A DNA stretch of 64,000 nucleotides, taken from Bidens hawaiensis (lineage: Eukaryota > Streptophyta > Magnoliopsida > Asterales > Asteraceae). The translations under genes and the position numbers were made by a program. Where the stretch lies: assembly GCA_021521415.1 (NCBI GenBank), contig JAIQDT010000232.1, forward strand, positions 1,550,001 through 1,614,000, written 5' to 3'. The notes beneath the pieces are model-generated. The model was given only the letters and a program-made list of their open reading frames with translations. It had not been told where the DNA came from and did no database searches. Positions 55,976 through 64,000 of this stretch are shown piece after piece (position 1 is the first letter of the stretch; every line of letters begins with the position of its first letter).

Positions 55976-57901
55976 TGTATTTTAAATTAATGAATTAAAT
56001 AAATAAAGATTTAAATCATTAAATAATTAAATAAATAAATATCCAATTAACTTAAAGAATTATTGAGATCCCATATCTCGATCATCAAATAGCTTAAAAC
56101 GTTTCACGTTTTTTTGAAACATAACTAAAAAAAATAAATAATATGTAAAATGAAAATGAAAAATATTTTTTGTATTTTGTAATATTTTAAAGAATGTATT
56201 TACATGATAAAATATCCGAAACAAGAAATAGACAATCTTTTTGTGTTTTCTAAGATTTTCAAAAGCAGTACATATTTTTGTATTTTTGTTTAGTTTGAGC
56301 AGAGAATCATATTGACCAAAATGCCCTTCCATCACAATTTTATATTTCAGCGATATTATGACTGCCGTTAAGTCGGTTATTGATATTGTTGTCCACTTAA
56401 ATCTTATAACAAGCCTTCAAGCATTTTTGTGATATGATTAATGGTTCAATTTGCGCACAGAATATCATAAACCATCAGCCCCTAATCTCGGTTCAAGCTT
56501 AATTTGATTTTTACCAAATCATCCCAACTTGACTTAAACCATTTTAGTGTTGATCAAAATTTTGAAGATTTTAGAATATTTGAACAATACATCAAGTTTC
56601 CTTTACTGTGAGTGAGTATGCACGAGTCCATCTGTCAGCTTACATACATTGTATCCCCTGGGGTCCGTTTCTTAATGGTATTAAGACACGCGCAAGGGAG
56701 GAACAGATGTATGACTAACAGCGGATTTTGATCTAGTCAGTAATTTAGATTGTACGAGGTACAGCAATGATCAAGTTTAATGACTTTGGGTTTGCTCTAA
56801 AAGTGAGTGAAATATTCATGCTTATGAATACCCATATGATTAAGCCGCATAAAGACTCACAGCGTCCAGAATCCTAACGCTTGTTATTTGCTTTATTATA
56901 TTTTTGGATGATCAACTACACTATAAGGCTTGAGTATGACCGGTTATTACATTTCTGCCATCCTCACCGAGATTTTTACTTGAGACTAACACCTCTTTCA
57001 ATTTGGCGTTACTTTATGTTTATATCACATACTTCACTATAATAGCTTGTTTAAGACCTACAAATGCACCAATTATTAAGCACTCAGTCTTTTAAGCTTA
57101 TTTCTTGCTGGATTTGGGGTCAAACAATCAATGTACTATCATGTTCTCGTTTTGCTTCAAAAACTCAAAATTTTGAGGAGCATAAAACAAAACGAATTTA
57201 ATCGCCCCTGTTACTTTTAGTCTATAGATTAATGGCTATCCTATCAATCTACAAGTAGATAATAGGACCAAAACATGCAGGCATGCTCCACAAACTTAAA
57301 TAACTGACATAATTTTCAGCGAGAAAATAAAAATGAAAAGCATAACGAACGCCCCAAATACTTTCAATTGTCAGGTAAATGGTTATCCCGAATATTTACA
57401 AGAAATTATCGGACCAAACATATACAAGTATATGTCCTTCAAATATAAGTAAATGACATAATTTTCAGCGAACGTGAGCTAAAATCTTTTTGGTTTTTCT
57501 CTTTACATACTTAAAACACAATCTTTTTGTCTTTTTTGGATTTTTTCTATACAAACGGAAAATTTCACAAACTTTTTGATGTTTTCAGATTTTCTTATAA
57601 ATAAAACTAGAATTTTCAAAAATTATTTTTTATTTTTTATTTTTTTTTAATTTTTAGATGTTTTTGGATTTTTCAAATATTTAAAACATAATGACATGAA
57701 AACTAAAGACATGAAAACACACTATTTTTGATCTTTTAAATTTTTCAATGTTTTTGGATTTTATCTATACAAACAAAAATCACAATCTTTTTTAATTTTC
57801 AAATTTTAAGATGTTTTTGTATTCTCCATTTTCACCCCCTAAAAACCAAAACCAAAATAAAATTTAAAGTTAAAAATTAACATAAAAGAAAGATAGTTAT
57901 C
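55976..57901 (-). other. copia-C 3' spacer between pol and ORF3
   Basis: AT-rich, no supported ORF. It holds the 20-base core at 56382-56401, a diverged tandem pair of about 140 bp (about 57235-57325 and 57380-57470, sharing GACATAATTTTCAGCGA), and a T-rich tract with repeated GATGTTTTTGGATTTT-like words (57500-57830). Confidence 0.5.
56382..56401 (-). other. cross-family 20-base core, copia-C copy
   Basis: GATATTGTTGTCCACTTAAA on the + strand, identical to 19889-19908. Flanking similarity extends on both sides (GGTTATT before; ...AACAAGCCTTCAAGC after versus ...ACCAACCAATCAAGC). Confidence 0.5.
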
Positions 57902-59818
57902 CGTGTTTTAGGATATCAGCAAGGGTCTTCAATCCATTTAAACCAAGCAAAAATTGAAAACGCATTTTATCAAAAGGCTTTGGTAAATAGATCGATTTTC
58001 TAAAAATCAGTATGTACTTTCTCAAGGTCGATTAGTCTCTTTTCAAAGCAATCCCGTATAAATGATATCGAATTTCGATATGTTTTGTTTTAGAATGTTG
58101 TATGGGATTCTTTGTGATGCTGATGGTAGCAGAATTATCAATTAAAATGATAGTAATAAGAAACTTCAAACCGTAGTCCCGAAGATGTTGTTGAATCCAC
58201 AAAACTTGGGAACAGCAACCCGAGGCTGCAACATACTCAGCTTCGGCGGTTGAAGTGGAGACCGTTGTCTGCTTCTTACACTGCCAGGAAACAAGCCGGT
58301 TTCCTAAAAATTGACACCCTGTCGTGGTTGATTTGAAGTTGATCTTGCAACCTCCATAGTCCGAGTCTGAATAAGCAGTAAGATCGAAAGTATCATCCTT
58401 GGGGTACCACAACTCGATGTCTGGATTTCCCCTCAGATACTGAAGAATTCTCTTGACCGCGGCTAGGTGAGTCACTCAGGGACTTGCTTGAATCCCAGCA
58501 CAAATACAAACAACAAACATAATATCGGGACGAGAAGCCGTTAGATACATTAAAGAACCAATCATGGCACGATAAAGGGTAGGATCAACGGTATAATCCA
58601 ATTCATCCGGTGATAAGTTGTGACCCACGGGGAGAGAAGTTGAAGGGATTTTTCCGGCAGATATCCTGAATCGGCTCAAGACATCGTTCACATACTTGGT
58701 CTGGTGAATGAGAATTCCTGTCGCAGACTGGTGAACTTGCAACCATAGAAAGAAATTCATCTCTCCCATCGAGCTCATCTCGAACTTAGTTTGCATTGAC
58801 TTCTCGAATTCCTTACATAACGTGTCGTTTGTAGACCCAAAGATAATGTCGTCGACATAAATCTGAACTAGGAGAAGATCATCACCAACGATTTTATGAA
58901 ATAAAGTGCAGTCGACAGTCCCTCGTTTGAAGCCATTATCCGTCAGATGGTCGGCGAGCGTGCCATACCAAGCTCTCGGGGCTTGATGTAGACCATACAA
59001 TGCCTTGTTTAATCGGTAAACTCGGTCAGGATAATCAGGATTTTCAAACCCAGGGGGCTATAAAACAAACACTTCCTTGTGAAGTTCACCATTGAGAAAA
59101 GTACTTTTAACATCCATTTGGTACACCTTGATATTTTTTTAAGCAGCATATGCCAGAAAGATTCGAATAGACTCTAATCTTGCAACTAGAGCATATACTT
59201 CGGTGTAATCAATACCCTCTTGCTGATGAAAACCTTGTACAACTAATCTTGCCTTATTCCCTTACGATCACCCCACGATCGTCTTTCTTACATTTAAATA
59301 CCCACTTAGTCAGAATAGCTTTCTTGACTCGAGCAGGTTTATCAATTAAATCCCAAACACCTAAACGTGCAAATTGTTGTAATTCTTCTTGCATAGCTTC
59401 TACCCAATAAGGATCTTGAAGAGCCATACGCGGCGTTGTTGGCTCAACTTGGGATAGAAAGCAAGTGAATTTAGCAACATTTACAATTCCTGAGGAATGT
59501 AAATCAGCATAAGCACATAAGACGTTATTTTCACTTGACAAAGCAACTTGATGACGTGTTTGAATGCCCACATCAAATTCTCTAATGATGTATTCCTGTG
59601 GATAATAACTATGAATCCAAAGAGTTGGATTCTCAGGAACAACAACATTGTCAAATAAATTTGTGTAATGTTCTCCAAGTTCAGGTGTTGAAACATCACT
59701 GTCAAGCTCAATAACTTGATCATCAACTTGATTGTCATCAGAAGAAGTAGATACATTATCAGCCTGATTATCATCACATGGAACTTCAGTTGAAGCAGGA
59801 ATTGGTGCTTCAACATCA
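57902..59818 (-). pseudogene. copia-C RT and RNase H
   Basis: RT is nearly complete: [85 protein letters not shown] and the intact catalytic YVDDIIFGS (about 58865). LTASRPDIMF is at about 58545, then one stop. RNase H (58475-58032) has AYSDSDYGGC, QFLGNRLVSWQCKKQTTVSTSTAEAEYVAAS and IQHSKTKHIEIRYH, and ends with PKPFDKMRFQFLL near 57902. Stops at about 59250, 59140, 59058 and 58476, and a shift near the RNase H end, prevent a full product. Damage is light compared with copia-0 and copia-1. Confidence 0.5.
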
Positions 59819-61290
59819 TTAGAACTTGCAAATCTTGGAATTCCAAATGATCATCAAAGTAAGCCCGAACCAGGTCTTCATCAATGTTCTCGGTCGATGG
59901 AGTAAACGAATTAAATAAGCTATCATAATCAAACATCCAGTCGGGACCTTTCCCTTGAGGAGGAGTGGTATACTTTTGACAGTCCACATGATACCATTCC
60001 TTAACAAAACCAGAAGTGAAATTAAATACCCTTTTCTTTGGAGACGCATATCCCAAGAAATATCCTTCAATAGCTTTTTCTTCAGTTTACCCGCATCCTT
60101 CTTCAACATTGTACAAGGACACCCAAAAGGTTCCAAGTACTTTAAATTACGCTTTCGATTGTTTAAAAGCTCATAACTTGTTTTCTTGAGTTTCTTAACA
60201 GTTAGAACTCGATTAAGCGTATAGCAAGCTGTATTCACTGCCTCATTCCAGAATTGGACGGGAAGCTTAAAATCAGCAAGCATAGTTCTTGCAGCTTCAA
60301 TCAAGGTTCTATTCTTTCATTCAGCAACACCGTTTTGTTGTGGTACATAGGGTGCACTATATTCTCGGTGAATTCCTTTTTGAAGACAAAAGAAATCCAA
60401 TACAGTGTTCTTGAATTCAGTTCCATTATCACTTCGAATTCTCCTCACTTTTTGTTTGTATAGCGATTCGATCTTAGTAATAAGGTTTTGTACCAAAATA
60501 GGTGTTTGATCTTTTGAACTCATAAATAACACCCATGAGTATCTTGAATAATCATCGGTGAAAACAAGACAGTACCAATCTCCAGAGATACTAGCACGAT
60601 TCACAGGACCAAAAAGATCCATATGAAGTCGTTCAAGTGGAGTATCAATGGAGTTCAATAACTTAGAAGGATGTGACTTTTTCTTCTGTTTGCCCTTTTT
60701 GCAAGCAACACAGTGATCGGATAACTTAAAATTCTTCAAAGACACACCTTCAACTAGGTAATTTGCCATGAGATAGTTCATCTTACGAACATCTATGTGA
60801 CCCATTCTACGATGCCATAGAATAGAATCTTTCTCAGTTTCTTTCGAGACAAAACATGTTTCGATCAATGTTGATACTTTAGAAATCATATTTAAGACAT
60901 AAATATCATTTGATCGAGGTGATCGCATGACAACCATGTCCTCGGGAATCACATAACCCAGTTTCAAGATAAGACACTCTTTATCAGAAAATACCGTAGT
61001 GTATTGCTTGTCACAGATTTGCGACACACTTAATAAATTATGGTCTACCTTGTCACAGTAGTTAACCTTTTCAAAAGTAATATGCCCATTCGAAACATCA
61101 CCTTCTTGTGTAATCATAACCCTAGAATTCCCAGCAAACGCCACATAACCCCCTTGAATATTTCTCATATTTTTTAAGAGGTTGAGATTTCCAGTAATAT
61201 GACGGGAACATCCACTATCCATAATCCAGTTTTCACCAGAAATGGTCTTGGATTTACCCTACACACAAAAGAAAATGATTAGTTCAAAAA
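59819..61290 (-). pseudogene. copia-C protease and integrase
   Basis: Protease DSGCSRHITGN is at 61219. The pre-integrase zinc ligands are in WHRRMGHIDVRKMN and CVACKKGKQ. Integrase catalytic acids are in HMDLFGPVN, RSDNGTEF and NGVAE. All of this is in one frame, 61222-60317. A TGA directly after NGVAE (one C-to-T step from an Arg codon) is followed by KNRTLIEAARTMLADFKLPVQFWNEAVNTACYTLNRVL, which then shifts frame near 60090. The integrase tail continues in a second frame (YASPKKRVFNFTSGFVKEWYHVDCQKYTTPPQGKG, from 60056). Confidence 0.5.
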
Positions 61291-63164
61291 CGCAGCCCAG
61301 GCCTCAGTCTTGGGCACCTTTTGGTATTCTTGAGAAATGTTAAACTTAGCTGAATTCAACTGTTGTTCAGCCTATTTCGAATAAGTTACTGGCTTCTTAG
61401 ACTTTCTTCTTATATAAGCTGCTTGAACCACATTTGAATTTTCATTCTTGCATAACGGTGCAGTCGGAATAAACTTTGGTTTTACTTGAACAAGTGTCTC
61501 ATTTACATGAATAACCTTCCGAGGATTCACGTTTGAGAACATTATGTGAGTATCATCATCATACGATGCCGGACGTTTCAGAATCTCTTTTATCAAAGGA
61601 ACCGGTTTCGGTTGTTCCTTCACAAAAGGATGAAGATTTTGAAATTTCTGTTGTCCACAATTTCTCACAACGTGACCTTGTTGACCGCAAAGAAATCAAC
61701 TTCGCATGTCCACACGATAGCTTTGAGATTTAACAATAGCATATGACAAAGAGGGTTGATAACTCACATTTTTGGTAAAACTTTTAGCTAACTCATCAGA
61801 TGACATTGATTTCTTCTTTAGATAAAAATCCAAATTAGAACAATTTGAAAAACTTTGCAAAGTATCCGTACCCATTGATTTTACAAATTGAACTTTCTTA
61901 GCTTGTTTTAAAACTTTTTTTGCTTATCAACGGCTCAGATGTCATTGATGTTTTAGCTTGAGCACACCGACTTTCAAGTTCTTGAATCTTAGAGGTTTCA
62001 TTGTGAAAAACACTTTCAATCAGTTCCGGTTTAATTATACTAATTGGAATGTCTTTCTCAGTGAACATCATGTCAATCCCTTTCAACTTGAACACACGAC
62101 CAGTTGTTGGTTTCGAAACAGTAGGATTGATAAAGCGCATCAAATCCTCATCAGAAACTTTACGTTTTTCTGGTTTCTTAACCTTAACAGGAGTATTTTT
62201 TTTCACCTCAGTTGTGTGCGAACCATACACAGCCTCCTCAAATTCATGAGGTTCACACAGTATGTGATTAGAAATTGAATGTTCTTGTTCTTGTGTATAA
62301 TTTCAGGTTCGAACACATCTTCAATGATGACTTTGTCCACATTTTCAACAAAGACTTTGTTGCTTTGAACATGAGGTTTCTGAATTGTAGATTGGGCTTT
62401 AACAGTTTCAGTTTTACTGGTTTTGCCTTTTCAGAAATCACAGATTCTTTAACAATCACATCCTCTTCCTTTCTAGCAAAAGAATTTGGTTTGTAATCAT
62501 TATGAAAGGGTGAAGGATTTTCGACAAAACCTATTCCTTTCTTTGAATCTTTTTGCTTACTTGAGACTTCAATTATCTCATTTAGTAAAAATGAAGAGTT
62601 TCTGAATTTTCCCAATTTGTTCTTTAACTCCAAAACCTCATTTTCAAGCTCGGTTATCTTGGTTCTATGTTTCAAAATTTCTTGAAACTTTTGATCATTG
62701 ATAGTCATTTTAACCGATAACTCAGCCTTAAGATCATGATTGCTTATAGTTAAAGCCTCAATTTTTTCTCTTGAATTCATTTGAGAAGTTAAGGATTGCC
62801 TATAAGTGTCCTTTAAAGAAACTATCTCTTTTAACAAATTATCATTTTGAAGTTTTAAGGAATCTATCTTAGGTTTGTTGATTTTACAATCGGCACATGA
62901 AACATTCACAGAAATTTTAGAAGTAGAAGCACTAACCTCATTTTGTTTAGTCATGCAAGCCGACGAGGTTGAGTCACTGATTTTAGCCATACAAGCAAAA
63001 GTGGTTGGAAGCTTTTTTCTTGAATCATCTGAATCAGACTCAGTATCAGCATCCAAAGACAGCTCGCTTCCACTAGCATCTTGAAAATTCTCGGTAAATC
63101 CAAACGTTGCCAGATTTGCTTGATTGTTATTACACAACAATCTTTTGAGACCAATCATCCCCAT
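61291..63164 (-). pseudogene. copia-C gag C-terminal extension with coiled coil
   Basis: After the nucleocapsid knuckle the polyprotein continues for about 600 codons before protease. 63164-62268 is open for 298 codons: an acidic start (LDADTESDSDDSRKK), a CADCKINKPKIDSL segment, then a long heptad-rich stretch (LKLQNDNLLKEIVSLKD through ELENEVLELKNKLGKF) that should form a coiled coil. It continues in shifted frames at 62230-61898 and 61668-61372. Such extensions occur in some copia lineages, and I know of no enzymatic role. Confidence 0.5.
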
Positions 63165-64000
63165 CTAGGTTAGATAACAGTGCTTGATTTCTAGAAGACG
63201 ACGGTTTTGTACCAGAAGATTTTCCCGCATCACTTCCACTTTTACCAGATGAATTCTGATCTTGCTTTCTAGGACCAGAATATTCTTTCTTTGGCTTATC
63301 ACATTCTTTTGCAAAATGCCCAAACTCTTGACAGTTATAGCACTTGACCTTTAACTTATCAAACCCTATTTTCTTGGTCAATGAAGGAAGATCTTTGTCC
63401 GTTCTTTGCATAAACTTTTTCACTTTCCTGACTATCATAGCCATATTCCACTTTAAGTCCATAAGTTCTAGATCATCGGGATTTGATCATAGGATTCATC
63501 GGTTAAATCACTTGTTGCAATCTTGCTACTAACCAAATTCTCGTATGAAGACATAAAGGCAGACAAAAAGGCAAAATTTTGTTCAGCCTCCTTCATGTTT
63601 ACATTTGTTTGAGACGAGAATTGGTTTGTGGGTGATGAAGTTTCAGATGAACCATAAACACCAGAAGATCCAGTATTTCCAGCTGTATAGAAACAAGCAC
63701 GTGGATCACTATACATAGTTGTTGCATTCTCACTTCCATTTTGTGTGAGAAATGCAGTGATAGGTGAAATGGTTGAACTTAATGGCATACTCCCATCATA
63801 CAATGCAGGATCTTGACTATCCTTTGAAGAATTTTGACATTTAAGATCGTATTCTCGTGCCTTAATCTTTTGCATAAACTCCGATGCAGTTAAATCTTCA
63901 TTGTTGAAATAATTATTCTCTTTCAGAACCATCAAGAAGGTCTCGTAAGAACTTGGTAATGCACTTTTAATGGTATCAATTTTATCAATTTCAGAAGTTT
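63130..64000 (-). pseudogene. copia-C gag, start beyond the window
   Basis: Runs in from the right edge with LKENNYFNNEDLTASEFMQKIKAREYDLK, a conserved copia capsid tail, and a Ser/Thr/Gln-rich linker. A shift of frame at about 63475 separates it from MDLKWNMAMIVRKVKKFMQRTDKDL and the intact nucleocapsid knuckle CYNCQEFGHFAKEC (about 63335). A second shift near 63135 leads into the coiled-coil extension. The layout matches copia-1 gag. Confidence 0.5.

Larger units (their letters stand above)
53797..64000 (-). mobile_element. copia-C element, runs past the right edge
   Basis: Minus-strand copia element with, in its sense, gag (from beyond 64000), a long coiled-coil gag extension, protease, integrase, RT, RNase H, a 2 kb spacer, ORF3-III, polypurine tract and 3' LTR. 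It is the best preserved copia here, but has several stops and a few frameshifts. The 5' LTR and primer site are outside the window. It is inserted into copia-B gag. Confidence 0.5.

Noticed and set aside
56060..56335. 91-codon minus-strand frame in the copia-C spacer
   Set aside because: Phe/Lys/Asn-rich composition expected from AT-rich DNA; no similarity to ORF3 or pol.

Overview
The window is transposable-element-rich plant nuclear DNA. I found no host protein gene that I can support. Everything recognisable is LTR retrotransposon, in both superfamilies (Ty1/copia and Ty3/gypsy), plus one probable tRNA-derived SINE. The protein families point to a eudicot, probably Asteraceae: a chromodomain gypsy polyprotein, and copia elements with a long acidic, proline- and repeat-rich extra ORF after pol. 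The family-level placement is from memory and was not searched.

Layout. 1-1851: wreck of a + strand copia pol (RT and RNase H), split by a small LTR at 867-1232. 1912-12270 and 37659-about 41650: one minus-strand copia element (copia-1). It has gag, protease, integrase, RT, RNase H, a 3' spacer and a long extra ORF (ORF3-I). A chromodomain gypsy element at 12276-37658 sits inside its integrase, with target duplication ATCTA/ATCCA. Inside the gypsy leader, between target duplications CATCC, sits a third layer at 18024-32936. This is a head-to-tail concatemer of a non-autonomous gypsy-type element with a tRNA-Asp primer site: four 1.72 kb LTRs alternating with three 2.67 kb internal regions, period 4395-4397 bp. 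About 41680-48187: remains of a + strand copia element (copia-A) with an integrase scrap, ORF3-II and its 3' LTR. 48188-50889: mostly unexplained AT-rich DNA with a SINE-like unit. 50890-53796: 5' LTR, primer site and gag of a second copy of the same family (copia-B). Its gag is cut by the 3' LTR of a minus-strand copia element (copia-C, 53797 to beyond 64000), which keeps gag, pol and ORF3-III.

How it fits together. Hand-counted LTR divergence agrees with the nesting: the gypsy LTRs differ by several percent, the outer LTRs of the concatemer by about 1.5 percent, and its two inner LTRs by well under 1 percent. Nearly all coding regions are broken. Many breaks in the gypsy pol and in copia-C are stops explained by C-to-T or G-to-A transitions, as expected for methylated, silenced elements.

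Most interesting signals. (1) The LTR concatemer. (2) The space between pol and ORF3 in the copia elements. It holds family-specific clusters of a short repeated word, then in two cases a TATA box and a 3' splice-like site before ORF3, as if ORF3 had its own promoter. (3) A 20-base core, GATATTGTTGTCCACTTAAA, is shared between the 3' region of the gypsy-type concatemer and the 3' region of copia-C, with a related copy in copia-A, so it crosses superfamilies.

[Format note: the original answer gave no feature confidences; every 0.5 is a placeholder required by the schema, not an estimate.]
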